Positions 8,577-17,373 of a stretch of DNA of 64,000 nt are shown here, one piece after another. A program made the position numbers and the translations under genes. Origin of the DNA: Streptomyces sulfonofaciens (GTDB lineage Bacteria; Actinomycetota; Actinomycetes; Streptomycetales; Streptomycetaceae); assembly GCF_014656295.1 (NCBI RefSeq), contig NZ_BNCD01000012.1, forward strand, positions 1 through 64,000. Reading direction: 5' to 3'. The notes under the pieces are model-generated. The model searched no databases and was not told the DNA's origin. It saw nothing but the letters and a program-made list of their open reading frames with translations. Positions within the stretch are counted from its first letter, which is position 1. Every line of letters begins with the position of its first letter.

Positions 8577-8719
8577 GGAACCAACCCCAGCAAGGGTTCG
8601 GACGTCGCGGGCCCGGGTCTTGACAGAGTCATTGCACTGGGTCGGCGGCCCTGGCCGCCCTCGTCTATTTCTGTGCGACGACTTCCCAAGCACCCGGCCG
8701 GTTCTTATCGTTCCTGATC

Positions 8720-10117
8720 ATGAGCACCTCCTCCCGTCCCCCGTCCCACCCGCCCTCCGCGGCGGCCGTGGAGCCCGCACCCGCCCGGCCGGGGGGACCC
8801 CTGGCCCCCGAGGGCTGGAGCCGCTGGCTCGTGCCACCCGCCGCCCTCGCCGTCCATCTGTCGATCGGTCAGGCGTACGCCTGGAGCGTCTTCAAGCCCG
8901 CTCTGGAGTCCGCGCTCCACCTCAGCGGCACGCAGAGCGCGTTGCCCTTCCAGCTCGGCATCGTGATGCTGGGCCTCTCCGCCGCCTTCGGCGGCACCCT
9001 GGTCGAGCGCCGGGGCCCGCGCTGGGCCATGACCGTCGCCCTCGCCGCCTTCTCCACCGGCTTCCTGCTCTCCGCGCTCGGCGCCGCCACCAGCCAGTAC
9101 TGGCTGATCGTGTTCGGATACGGCTTCGTGGGCGGGATCGGCCTCGGCATCGGCTACATATCCCCGGTCTCCACGCTGATCAAGTGGTTCCCCGACCGGC
9201 CCGGCATGGCCACCGGCATCGCCATCATGGGCTTCGGCGGCGGTGCCCTGATCGCCTCGCCGTGGTCCGCGCAGATGCTGGACTCGTTCGGCTCCGACCA
9301 CTCGGGCATCGCACTCGCGTTCCTGGTGCACGGGCTCGCCTACGCCGTCTTCATGACGCTCGGTGTGCTCCTGGTCCGGGTGCCGAGGAGTGCCGCGACC
9401 GGCGCGGCGCAGGGCGGGCCCGCGGCCGCGACCGGCGTGCAGGTCTCGGCCGCCAGCGCGCTGCGCACCCCGCAGTTCTGGTGCCTGTGGGTCGTGCTCT
9501 GCATGAACGTGACCGCCGGGATCGGCATCCTGGAGAAGGCCGCCCCGATGATCACCGACTTCTTCGCGGACACCGGCACACCGGTCTCGGCCGCCGCGGC
9601 GGCCGGCTTCGTGGCCCTGCTCTCCGCGGCCAACATGACGGGGCGCCTCGTGTGGTCCACCGTCTCCGACCTCATCGGGCGCAAGAACATCTACCGCTTC
9701 TACCTGGGTGCGGGCGCGCTGATGTACCTGCTGATCGTGGAGTTCGGCGACTCGGCCAAGCCCCTGTTCGTGCTCTGCGCCGCGGTCATCCTCTCCTTCT
9801 ACGGCGGTGGGTTCTCGACCCTGCCCGCCTACCTCAAGGACCTCTTCGGCACGTACCAGGTGGGCGCGATCCACGGGCGGCTGCTGACCGCGTGGTCCCT
9901 GGCCGGCGTGCTGGGGCCGCTGATCGTCAACCATGTGGCCGACAGCCAGGAGCACGCGGGCAAGCACGGCTCCGGGCTCTACGGCCTCTCGCTGGTGATC
10001 ATGATCGGGCTGCTGGTCGTCGGGTTCGTCGCCAACGAGCTGATCCGGCCCGTCCACCCCCGCCACCACGTCTCCGCCCAGAGGAAGGCCACCGCAGATG
10101 CCGACCCAGCCGTCTGA
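8720..10117 (+). CDS. OFA (oxalate/formate antiporter family) MFS transporter
   Basis: 465 residues with about 12 membrane segments. The N-terminal part resembles OFA proteins (SIGQAYAWSVFKPALE; NPR-like loop around IKWFPDRPGMATGIAIMGFGGGA), and the second half keeps the MFS loop SDLIGRKNIYRF. OFA members exchange oxalate for formate or carry other monocarboxylates. No strong ribosome site precedes the ATG, so an alternative start is possible. Its last 20 bases overlap a small membrane protein gene. The neighbours (formate dehydrogenase operon and GntR regulator) favour oxalate or formate as substrate. Confidence 0.85.
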   Translation: MSTSSRPPSHPPSAAAVEPAPARPGGPLAPEGWSRWLVPPAALAVHLSIGQAYAWSVFKPALESALHLSGTQSALPFQLGIVMLGLSAAFGGTLVERRGPRWAMTVALAAFSTGFLLSALGAATSQYWLIVFGYGFVGGIGLGIGYISPVSTLIKWFPDRPGMATGIAIMGFGGGALIASPWSAQMLDSFGSDHSGIALAFLVHGLAYAVFMTLGVLLVRVPRSAATGAAQGGPAAATGVQVSAASALRTPQFWCLWVVLCMNVTAGIGILEKAAPMITDFFADTGTPVSAAAAAGFVALLSAANMTGRLVWSTVSDLIGRKNIYRFYLGAGALMYLLIVEFGDSAKPLFVLCAAVILSFYGGGFSTLPAYLKDLFGTYQVGAIHGRLLTAWSLAGVLGPLIVNHVADSQEHAGKHGSGLYGLSLVIMIGLLVVGFVANELIRPVHPRHHVSAQRKATADADPAV

Positions 10118-10274
10118 GTCCGCGCCGACCCCGGCAGCTCCGGCGCCGGCGGGCGGCGGTTCGCCGCGCGACCGCCGGTGGCTGATCCTGCTCTCGTGGC
10201 TGTGGGTGGGCCTGCCGCTCGCCTACGGCGTCTACGAACTTGTCCAGAAAGCGGCTCAGCTCTTCACGGGCTGA
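10098..10274 (+). CDS. Small single-span MFS transporter partner protein
   Basis: 58-residue protein whose ATG lies 20 bases inside the end of the OFA transporter gene in another frame. It has a Pro/Ala/Gly-rich cytosolic start of about 20 residues, a positively charged DRRW, and a single membrane helix (LILLSWLWVGLPLAYGVYEL) followed by VQKAAQLF. Small proteins of this kind are known next to some OFA-type transporters as small subunits. The overlap implies translational coupling and a stoichiometric partner. The second OFA gene at 29971-31371 has no such partner. Confidence 0.75.
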   Translation: MPTQPSESAPTPAAPAPAGGGSPRDRRWLILLSWLWVGLPLAYGVYELVQKAAQLFTG

Positions 10275-10285
10275 TCCACCCCTCG

Positions 10286-10304
10286 CCGGAGGGAATTACT
10301 CCGG
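10286..10304 (+). terminator. Short hairpin after the OFA transporter unit
   Basis: CCGGAG, a 7-nt AT-rich loop, then CTCCGG. The stem is only 6 bp, but it sits just after the small-subunit stop and before the GntR promoter. Confidence 0.35.
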
Positions 10305-10413
10305 TTGTGACCGATTCGACCGGCGGTATGAGCCCGTGCCGCCGGTCGATGGTGTGATGAGGCCAACTCTCGTTCGGCTGATCTCTTATCCCAAACAGGG
10401 GTAAAGAATCGGT

Positions 10414-10429
10414 AGACTGTAGACGATAG
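10414..10429. promoter_or_regulatory. Candidate GntR autoregulatory operator
   Basis: AGACTGT-AG-ACGATAG, 44-59 bp before the GntR start codon. Read on the other strand it contains GTCTACAGT, the same 9-mer found at 8566-8574 before the OFA transporter (there within TTGTCTACAGTAT). Confidence 0.6.
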
Positions 10430-10472
10430 CCAATCCATCTGGCTTCTCCGTATGCCCAGGAGGGGGACCGCG

Positions 10473-11153
10473 ATGTTGTCCACAGGACTGCCCCAGGGGG
10501 CGGTACCCAGGCTCGAACGCCCAGGTCCACTGCGTGAGAGGGTCTACGAGGCCCTGCTCGAACTCATCACCACCCGCTCCCTGCGACCCGGCCAGCACCT
10601 CGTCGAGAGCGAGCTGGCCGGACACCTCGGGGTCTCGCGCCAACCGGTGCGCGAGGCGCTGCAGCGGCTGAACACGGAGGGCTGGGTCGACCTGCGCCCC
10701 GCCCAGGGCGCGTTCGTCCACGAGCCCACCGAGGACGAGGCGGACCAGCTCCTGACGGTCCGCACGCTTCTGGAGGCCGAGGCCGCCCGGCTGGCCGCCG
10801 CGAACTCCGACTCGGCCGGCATCGCCGTGCTGGAGGACCTCTGCGCCCAGGGCGACCAGGCTGTCGCCGACGGCGACGTGGAGCTGGTGGTGGCCGTCAA
10901 CGCGGCCTTCCACCACAAGGTCATGGAGCTGGCCGGCAATCCCGTCCTCACCGAGCTGGCCGGCCAGGTCGACCGCCGGGTCCGCTGGTACTACACGCCG
11001 GTCGCCCGGCAGCGCGGCAAGCAGTCCTGGATCGAGCACCGCCAGCTCATCGCGGCGATCACCGCCCGCGACGAGGCACGTGCCACGGAGGTGATGCGCA
11101 TCCACACGGAGCACACCCGCCGTACCTACCACCAGCGCAACGCCGCTTCCTGA
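10473..11153 (+). CDS. GntR family regulator, FCD-type
   Basis: 226 residues from the ATG preceded by AGGAGGGGG; an in-frame ATG at 10452 lies upstream of that ribosome site and is less likely. The N-terminal winged helix (LRERVYEALLELITTRSLRPGQHL through LGVSRQPVREALQRLNTEGW) is classic GntR. The C-terminal all-helical FCD domain shows the expected metal/effector-binding residues (DVELVVAVNAAFHHKVMELAGN, then EHRQLIAAI and RIHTEHTRR with histidines). FCD regulators usually sense organic acids. Position and shared sites suggest it controls the flanking transporter, the formate dehydrogenase operon and the distant oxalate operon. Confidence 0.9.
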   Translation: MLSTGLPQGAVPRLERPGPLRERVYEALLELITTRSLRPGQHLVESELAGHLGVSRQPVREALQRLNTEGWVDLRPAQGAFVHEPTEDEADQLLTVRTLLEAEAARLAAANSDSAGIAVLEDLCAQGDQAVADGDVELVVAVNAAFHHKVMELAGNPVLTELAGQVDRRVRWYYTPVARQRGKQSWIEHRQLIAAITARDEARATEVMRIHTEHTRRTYHQRNAAS

Positions 11154-11848
11154 TCCTTCCCCGCGCCGCTCCCGGCCCCGCGCGCCCCACCGGGTGCCGC
11201 ACGCCGAGCCCCGGCCGAGCCCTTCCCCCGGCCGACCGCCGGATCTTCTCCATCCCGCCGCGTACCCCGTGCCGCTTCCTGGCCCGTGCGCAGCGCCCGT
11301 GCCCCAGCGCCCGGTAGGCGCCCACCCCGCGCACCGCGGCCCGGGCTTCCCGGCAGGGGCTGCACCGGTATCTCCCGCCCGTTCCGGGTGCTCCACGCAC
11401 CGCCCCGTGGCCGCCGCGCACCCGCGGCGGCCACGGCTGCGGGGTGCGCCGCATTCCCGCGGGCGCCCTGCCCGCCGTGGAGCCCGCCGCCCGGCCGGGG
11501 CGGCCGGTCCGGCCGAGCCCGGCCGGCCGCGCAAAAAGCGCCCGCCGGGACTCTTACATCTGGCCATGTGCGAGCACTACGGTGCGCGAAGATCGTCGTG
11601 CACGGTCGCGTGCCGCCCGTCCGCGGCAGGACGGGAGCGGTGCGGTTCGGCCCCCGGCCGCGCCGGGGGCCCGTCCCGCACGTGATCCCGTCGACGGCGG
11701 CGGTAGCGGCCGGTCCGCCTCCGCTTTGTCCTGTGACTGGAGAAAGTCTGACTGAAATCACGCTCAAATTCTTCCCACTGTGGGCATGCGCTGCTACGTT
11801 CCCCTCAAAAGCCCGACCGAGAGAGCCCAATGAGGCGGGGAGGGGCAC
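11154..11848. other. 695-bp intergenic region with promoter at its right end
   Basis: No convincing gene. Open frames on both strands here have Pro/Ala/Arg-rich translations without domains. The right end holds the promoter-like block described at 11724-11802; the rest shows nothing recognisable. Confidence 0.6.
11724..11802 (+). promoter_or_regulatory. Promoter block of ROK gene, shared with Ebo operon
   Basis: Starts CTTTGTCC, then TGACTGGAGAAAGTC, and ends GCTACGTTCC; a -10 hexamer TACGTT at 11795-11800 fits TAnnnT. The block aligns without gaps with 19791-19869 (22 of the first 26 bases match, and the -10 element has the same offset of 69 bp). Transcription would start near 11808, some 40 bp before the ROK start codon. 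Confidence 0.6.
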
Positions 11849-13039
11849 GTGAGACGCATGACGGCTCGGCCCGCTAACACGCACCAGGCGCGGTTGCTCA
11901 GGCTGCTGCGCGACTCCGGACCCAACTCCCGTGCCCAGCTCGGCGACCAGGTCGACCTGTCCCGTTCGAAGCTGGCCGTCGAGGTGGACCGGCTGCTGGA
12001 GACCGGGCTCGTCGTGGCCGACGGACTCGCCGCCTCGCGCGGTGGCCGCCGTTCGCACAACATCCGTCTCGCGCCCGCACTGCGCTTCCTCGGCGTCGAC
12101 ATCGGCGCCACCTCCGTCGACGTCGCGGTCACCAACGCGGAGCTTGAGGTACTGGGGCACATCACCCAGCCGATGGATGTGCGCGAGGGTCCCGTCGCGG
12201 TCTTCGAGCAGGTGCTGTCGATGACCGCCAAGCTGCGTGCCTCGGGGCTCGCCGAAGGCTTCGACGGCGCCGGCATCGGCGTGCCGGGGCCCGTCCGCTT
12301 CCCCGAGGGCGTGCCGGTCGCCCCGCCCATCATGCCCGGCTGGGACGGCTTTCCGGTGCGCGAGGCGCTGAGCCAGGAGCTCGGCTGCCCCGTCATGGTC
12401 GACAACGACGTGAACCTGATGGCGATGGGCGAGCAGCACGCCGGTGTGGCGCGCTCGGTCGCCGACTTCCTCTGCGTCAAGATCGGTACGGGCGTCGGCT
12501 GCGGCATCGTGGTCGGCGGCGAGGTGTACCGCGGGACCACCGGCAGCGCGGGCGACATCGGCCACATCCAGGTCGAGCCGGAGGGACGGCCCTGCGCCTG
12601 CGGCAACAGGGGCTGCCTGGAGGCCCACTTCAGCGGGGCCGCGCTGGCCAGGGACGCGGAGGAGGCCGCCCGGCAAGGACGGTCGGCCGAGCTCGCCGGC
12701 CGCCTCGCCGACACGGGGATCCTCACCTCCGTGGACGTGGCCGCCGCGGCCGCTGCCGGGGACGCCACCGCGCTCGACCTCATCCGGGCGGGCGGCAACC
12801 GCACCGGCCAGGTCATCGCGGGGCTCGTCAGCTTCTTCAACCCGGGCCTCGTGGTGATCGGCGGCGGTGTGACCGGCCTCGGCCACACCCTTCTCGCCGC
12901 CATCCGCACCCAGGTCTACCGTCAGTCGCTGCCGCTCGCGACCGGCAACCTCCCCATCGTGCTGGGCGAGTTGGGTCCCACCGCAGGTGTCATCGGTGCG
13001 GCCCGGCTGATCAGCGACCACCTGTTCTCGCCGGCCTGA
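11849..13039 (+). CDS. ROK family transcriptional regulator
   Basis: 396 residues, GTG start with GGGGAGGGG upstream. An N-terminal winged HTH (residues about 13-60, SRAQLGDQVDLSRSKLAVEVDRLLETGLV) is fused to a ROK sugar-kinase-fold domain. The domain keeps the ROK motif GHIQVEPEGRPCACGNRGCLE with zinc-binding Cys residues and the DNDVN segment. ROK repressors or activators respond to sugars or sugar phosphates. It precedes a ribose-type ABC transporter in the same direction after a repetitive 473-bp gap, so it probably controls that transporter and possibly the Ebo operon, which has the same promoter block. Confidence 0.92.
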   Translation: MRRMTARPANTHQARLLRLLRDSGPNSRAQLGDQVDLSRSKLAVEVDRLLETGLVVADGLAASRGGRRSHNIRLAPALRFLGVDIGATSVDVAVTNAELEVLGHITQPMDVREGPVAVFEQVLSMTAKLRASGLAEGFDGAGIGVPGPVRFPEGVPVAPPIMPGWDGFPVREALSQELGCPVMVDNDVNLMAMGEQHAGVARSVADFLCVKIGTGVGCGIVVGGEVYRGTTGSAGDIGHIQVEPEGRPCACGNRGCLEAHFSGAALARDAEEAARQGRSAELAGRLADTGILTSVDVAAAAAAGDATALDLIRAGGNRTGQVIAGLVSFFNPGLVVIGGGVTGLGHTLLAAIRTQVYRQSLPLATGNLPIVLGELGPTAGVIGAARLISDHLFSPA

Positions 13040-13512
13040 CCGGCCCGTGCACCACTGCGCACCACCCCGCAGCTCCGCCGGACCGCAGGACCCGTACCGG
13101 CGCCCGGCCCCGTACCACCGCGCGAGCACCACCACGGCACGAGCACCACCACCGCACCGCCCGCACCACGGCACGAGCCGCACCACGGCACGAGACGCAC
13201 CACGGCACGAGCCGCACCACCACCGCACACCGCACCACCACTGGCACTTCCTGAACACCCGCGCACACCGCACCGGCACCACCACCGGCACTTCCTGCAC
13301 ACCGGCACACCTGAACCCGCGCCACCGAACGGCCCGACCGGCACCACCGCACACGCGCACCGTTCACGACCCGCACACCCGCACACCGTGCCGCGCACTG
13401 CGCACCACCCGCCTCACCAGCGCACCACACGACCCCGTGCACCCGCACCACCCCGCCCGTGCACCGTCCGTCACCCCTGTCCCAACTGGCCGTACCCGCC
13501 GAGGGGAACTCG
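13040..13512. repeat. 473-bp CAC-rich repetitive intergenic tract
   Basis: The top strand is nearly all C, A and G in CAC/ACC words. A 17-bp unit containing CACCACGGCACGAG recurs at 13130, 13164, 13181 and 13198, with a degenerate copy between the first two. A second repeated word, GGCACTTCCTG, occurs about 45 bp apart near 13241 and 13286. No gene is supported here. The tract lies in the untranslated region between rok and the ABC ATPase gene. Confidence 0.75.
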
Positions 13513-15066
13513 ATGGCACCAGACGCACCGCTGCTCAGCATGACCGGCATCACCAAGGCGTTCCCGGGCGTGAGGGCCCTCGACGGCGTGGACCTCGACG
13601 TCCTGCCGGGGGAGGTGCACTGCCTGCTCGGGCAGAACGGCGCCGGGAAGTCCACCCTCATCAAGGTGCTCGCGGGCGCCCACCAGCCCGACGGCGGGCG
13701 GATCAACTGGCGGGGCGAGGACGTCACCCTCCGGTCGCCGATCGCCGCCATGCGGCTCGGCATCGCGACCATCTACCAGGAACTCGACCTGGTCGAGGGC
13801 CTGTCGGTGGCCGAGAACGTCTTCCTCGGCCACGAGCCCACCAGCGCGGGATTCGTGGTGCGCACGCGCGAGGCCAGGGCCGCGGCGGCCGCACTCCTGC
13901 GCCGCCTCGGGCATCCCGAGATCGGCGCCGGGCGGCTGGTGGGCGAGCTGTCCGCCGCGCAGCAGCAGATCGTGTCGATGGCGCGCGCCCTCTCGCACGA
14001 CGTCCGCCTGATCGTCATGGACGAGCCGTCCGCGGCGCTCGACCCCGACGAGGTGGACAACCTCTTCCGCATCGTCGCCGACCTCACCGCCGACGGTGTC
14101 GCCGTGGTCTACATCTCGCACCGCCTGGAGGAGATCCGGCGGATCGGCGACCGGGTCACCGTCCTCAAGGACGGCCGGGCCGTCGCCGGCGGCCTGCCCG
14201 CGAAGTCCACCCCGACCAGCGACGTCGTCGCACTGATGACCGGCCGTACGGTCGAGTACGTCTTCCCGGAGCGCCCGTCCGCGCACCGCAGCCGCCCGGT
14301 GGCCGGGGCGCCGCGGGGTGCTTCGGCCACCGCCCCCGTCCTGCGGGTCCGCGGCCTCGCCCGCGACGGCGAGTTCGCACCGCTCGACCTCGATCTGCAC
14401 CCGGGTGAGATCGTCGGCCTCGCCGGCCTGGTCGGCTCCGGCCGCTCCGAGATCCTGGAGACCGTGTACGGGGCGCGCAGGCCCAGCGCCGGTCGGGTGG
14501 AGGTGGACGGGACGCCGCTGCGGCCCGGCAGCGTACGCGCCGCCGTCCGCGCCGGGCTAGGACTCGCTCCCGAGGAACGCAAGGCCCAGGCCCTGCTGAT
14601 GCTGGAGTCCGTCACCCGCAACGTGTCGGTGTCCTCCATGTCCCGCTTCTCGCGCGGCGGCTGGCTCGACCGGCGTGCGGAACGCGCCGCCGCGCAGCGC
14701 GCCGTCCGCGAGCTGTCCCTGCGCCCCGACAACCCCGACGTGCCCATCCGGGCGCTCTCCGGCGGCAACCAGCAGAAGGCCGTACTGGCGCGCTGGCTGC
14801 TGCGCGGCTGCCGGGTGCTGCTGCTCGACGAGCCGACCCGCGGCGTCGACGTCGGCGCCCGGGCCGAGCTGTACGCCGTCATCCGCCGGCTCGCCGCGGA
14901 CGGCCTCGCCGTGCTGCTGGTCTCCAGCGAGGTGCCCGAAGTGCTGGGCCTCGCCGACCGCGTGCTGGTGCTCCGCGAGGGCCGGGTGGTGCACGCGGCA
15001 CCCGCCCGGGAACTGGACGAATCCCGCGTACTCGACCTCGTCATGGAAGGGAGCCCGACATCATGA
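13513..15066 (+). CDS. Ribose-type ABC transporter ATP-binding protein (two ATPase domains)
   Basis: 517 residues, ATG after GAGGGGAACTC. Domain 1 has Walker A GQNGAGKST, a degenerate signature LSAAQQQIVSMARAL and Walker B LIVMDEPSAALD. Domain 2 has the usual degenerate Walker A (GLVGSGRSEI), a good signature LSGGNQQKAVLARWL and Walker B VLLLDEPTRGVDVGA. This tandem form is that of RbsA/XylG/MglA-type importers for sugars, inositol or autoinducers. The stop overlaps the permease start by ATGA. Confidence 0.95.
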   Translation: MAPDAPLLSMTGITKAFPGVRALDGVDLDVLPGEVHCLLGQNGAGKSTLIKVLAGAHQPDGGRINWRGEDVTLRSPIAAMRLGIATIYQELDLVEGLSVAENVFLGHEPTSAGFVVRTREARAAAAALLRRLGHPEIGAGRLVGELSAAQQQIVSMARALSHDVRLIVMDEPSAALDPDEVDNLFRIVADLTADGVAVVYISHRLEEIRRIGDRVTVLKDGRAVAGGLPAKSTPTSDVVALMTGRTVEYVFPERPSAHRSRPVAGAPRGASATAPVLRVRGLARDGEFAPLDLDLHPGEIVGLAGLVGSGRSEILETVYGARRPSAGRVEVDGTPLRPGSVRAAVRAGLGLAPEERKAQALLMLESVTRNVSVSSMSRFSRGGWLDRRAERAAAQRAVRELSLRPDNPDVPIRALSGGNQQKAVLARWLLRGCRVLLLDEPTRGVDVGARAELYAVIRRLAADGLAVLLVSSEVPEVLGLADRVLVLREGRVVHAAPARELDESRVLDLVMEGSPTS

Positions 15067-16121
15067 CGCAGCCTGCCTCGCCGGCCCAGCAGGGCGGGCC
15101 CGACACCTCGGAGCGCCCCGCCGCCCCCGAGAAGGCCGGGCCCGCACGGAAGACCGCGGGCGCCGGACTCCTCGGCACCCTGCGGGAGCGCACCGACGTG
15201 CGCATCCTCTCGCTGCTCGGGGTACTCGCCGTGCTCGTCCTGATCGGGGGCGTCACCAAGCCGGACGAGTTCCTCGACACCAGGAACCTGCAACTGGTCC
15301 TCACCCAGTCGTCCGTCATCGGCGTGGTCACCGTCGGGGTCACCTTCGTCATCATGAGCGGCGGCATCGACCTGTCGGTGGGCGCCATCGTCGCGCTCGC
15401 GTCGGTGTGGGCGACCACGGTGGCCAGCCAGGAGTACGGCTTCTGGGGGGTGCTGTGCACCGCGCTCCTGGTGGGCCTCGGTTGCGGCCTCGTCAACGGG
15501 GTGCTGGTCGCCTACGGCGGCATGGTGCCGTTCATCGCGACCCTCGCCATGCTCGCCTCCGCCCGCGGCCTGGCCCTGCAGATCACCGGCGGCCGGACGC
15601 AGGTCGTCAGCATCGACGGCATCCTGCGCCTCGGCGAGCACGACTCCTACCTCCTCGGCATCCCGCCCCTGGTACTGGTCTTCGCGGCCGTGACGGTGGT
15701 CGGCTGGCTGGTGCTCAACCGCACCACCTTCGGCCGGCGCACCGTGGCCGTCGGCGGCAACGCGGAGGCGGCCAGGCTCGCCGGCATCGACATCCGGCGC
15801 CAGCGCCTGTACCTCTACCTGCTGTCCGGACTGTGCTGCGGCATCGCCGCCTTCCTGCTGATCGTCCTGTCCGGCTCGGGCCAGAACACCAACGGCAACC
15901 TCTACGAACTCGACGCCATCGCCGCCGCCATCATCGGCGGCACCCTGCTCAGCGGTGGCCGGGGCACCATCACCGGCTCCGTGCTGGGTGTGCTGATCTT
16001 CACCACGATCACCAACATCTTCGCCCTGAACAACCTCCAGACGGACGTCCAGCAGATCGCCAAGGGCGCGATCATCGTCGCCGCCGTCCTGGTCCAGCGC
16101 CGCACCTCCACCACGCCCTGA
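15063..16121 (+). CDS. Ribose-type ABC transporter permease
   Basis: 352 residues, about eight to ten membrane segments, RbsC-like. Motifs: MSGGIDLSVGAIVALASV, the ATPase-coupling loop AVGGNAEAARLAGI, and GGTLLSGGRGTITGSVLGV. The first about 40 residues are hydrophilic and Pro/Ala-rich. It overlaps the ATPase gene by 4 nt and is followed 45 bp later by the binding protein gene; the short gap repeats the words ACGCCCTGAGACG. It forms the membrane pore of the importer. Confidence 0.95.
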   Translation: MTQPASPAQQGGPDTSERPAAPEKAGPARKTAGAGLLGTLRERTDVRILSLLGVLAVLVLIGGVTKPDEFLDTRNLQLVLTQSSVIGVVTVGVTFVIMSGGIDLSVGAIVALASVWATTVASQEYGFWGVLCTALLVGLGCGLVNGVLVAYGGMVPFIATLAMLASARGLALQITGGRTQVVSIDGILRLGEHDSYLLGIPPLVLVFAAVTVVGWLVLNRTTFGRRTVAVGGNAEAARLAGIDIRRQRLYLYLLSGLCCGIAAFLLIVLSGSGQNTNGNLYELDAIAAAIIGGTLLSGGRGTITGSVLGVLIFTTITNIFALNNLQTDVQQIAKGAIIVAAVLVQRRTSTTP

Positions 16122-16166
16122 GACGTACGCCGCCCACACGCCCTGAGACGGGAAGGGTCCACCGCC

Positions 16167-17204
16167 ATGCCAGAGATCACGAGCCGCAGAGGGCTGCTCT
16201 TCGGTACCGCAGCCGTGTCCGCGGGTGCGCTGCTCACCGCCTGCACCAGCAACGAGCCGTCAAAGGAGAAGTCCGACGAGACCCGGCCCGCCGCCGACGA
16301 CAAGCCCGGCAAGCACGTCACCATAGGCTTCGCGGGACCGCAGGCCGACCACGGATGGCTGAACGCCATCAACGAGAACGCCAAGGACCGCGCCAGGACC
16401 TACTCGGACGTCACCATGGAGGTCACCGAGGGCTCCAACGACACCGCGGCGCAGATCGGGCAGATCGAGACGCTGATCAACAAGAAGGTCGACGTGATCG
16501 TCGTGCTGCCGGCCGACGGCAAGGCGCTCACCCAGGTGGGACTCAAGGCCATGCGCGCGGGGATCCCGGTGGTCAACCTCGACCGGGTCTTCAACACCCC
16601 GCAGGCCTACCGCTGCTGGGTCGGCGGGGACAACTACGGCATGGGCTTCAATGCCGGGCAGTACATCGGCGAGCAGCTCAAGGGCAGGAAGAACGCCCGT
16701 GTCGTGGAGCTGGCCGGCATCGACAACCTGGAGCTGACCCGGCAGCGCACGCAGGGCTTCGACGACGCCCTGAAGAACTACCCGAACATCAGGAAGGTCG
16801 CCCGGCAGTCCGCCGACTTCACCGTGGAGTCCGGCCAGAGCAAGATGGCGCAACTTCTCCAGGCCCAGTCGCACTTCGACGCGCTGTGGAACCACGACGA
16901 CGACCAGGGCGTCGGCGCGCTGCGCGCCATCGACCAGGCCGGCCGCGACGAGTTCCTGATGGTGGGCGGCGCGGGCTCGCTCGCCGCCATGCAGCAGATC
17001 AAGCAGGGCAAGGGCGTGCTCCGGGCCACCGTCCTGTACCCGCCGACGATGGCTGCCTCGGCGATCGACCTGGCCCGCGCGCTCGGCCAGGGCAAGGGCA
17101 TCGGCGGTCTGGCGGAGACCGAGATCCCGACCTCCATCACGCTCTACTCCGCCGTGGTGGACAAGCACAACGTCGACCAGTACATGCCCACCGGGTTCAA
17201 GTGA
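16167..17204 (+). CDS. Sugar ABC transporter substrate-binding lipoprotein (RbsB-like)
   Basis: 345 residues. The signal region TSRRGLLFGTAAVSAGALLTAC combines a twin-arginine motif with a lipobox (LTAC), so it is probably a Tat-exported lipoprotein anchored outside the membrane. The mature part is a periplasmic-binding-protein-4 fold (VTIGFAGPQADHGW, DVIVVLPADGKALTQVG, WNHDDDQGVGALRAI). Family members bind ribose, xylose, galactose, inositol and similar polyols. Together with the Gfo/Idh/MocA and isomerase genes downstream, a cyclitol or sugar ligand is likely; the exact one cannot be read from sequence. Confidence 0.93.
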   Translation: MPEITSRRGLLFGTAAVSAGALLTACTSNEPSKEKSDETRPAADDKPGKHVTIGFAGPQADHGWLNAINENAKDRARTYSDVTMEVTEGSNDTAAQIGQIETLINKKVDVIVVLPADGKALTQVGLKAMRAGIPVVNLDRVFNTPQAYRCWVGGDNYGMGFNAGQYIGEQLKGRKNARVVELAGIDNLELTRQRTQGFDDALKNYPNIRKVARQSADFTVESGQSKMAQLLQAQSHFDALWNHDDDQGVGALRAIDQAGRDEFLMVGGAGSLAAMQQIKQGKGVLRATVLYPPTMAASAIDLARALGQGKGIGGLAETEIPTSITLYSAVVDKHNVDQYMPTGFK

Positions 17205-17373
17205 TGCCCGCCCCCGCCCGCACAGCCGACGGGGATACCGTCACCGGCAGGAACGACGCGGCCTGCCGCGGAAGCGCCCGATTACCAGGCTGATCGGGGC
17301 GGATCCGACGGCAGCGCCGAGGGTGCCGACGCAGCAGCGAGGCCGCGGAGGCCGAGAGAAGGAGGAATTCCGT

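Noticed and set aside
8705..10069. A 454-residue minus-strand frame opposite the OFA transporter
   Set aside because: Gly/Asp/Arg-rich shadow with no domain; the plus strand encodes a clear 12-helix transporter.
13130..13214. Possible CRISPR array from regular 17-bp repeats
   Set aside because: The repeats are contiguous with no unique spacers, and no cas genes are present.
16260..17168. A 302-residue minus-strand frame
   Set aside because: Opposite the substrate-binding lipoprotein gene; no recognisable features.
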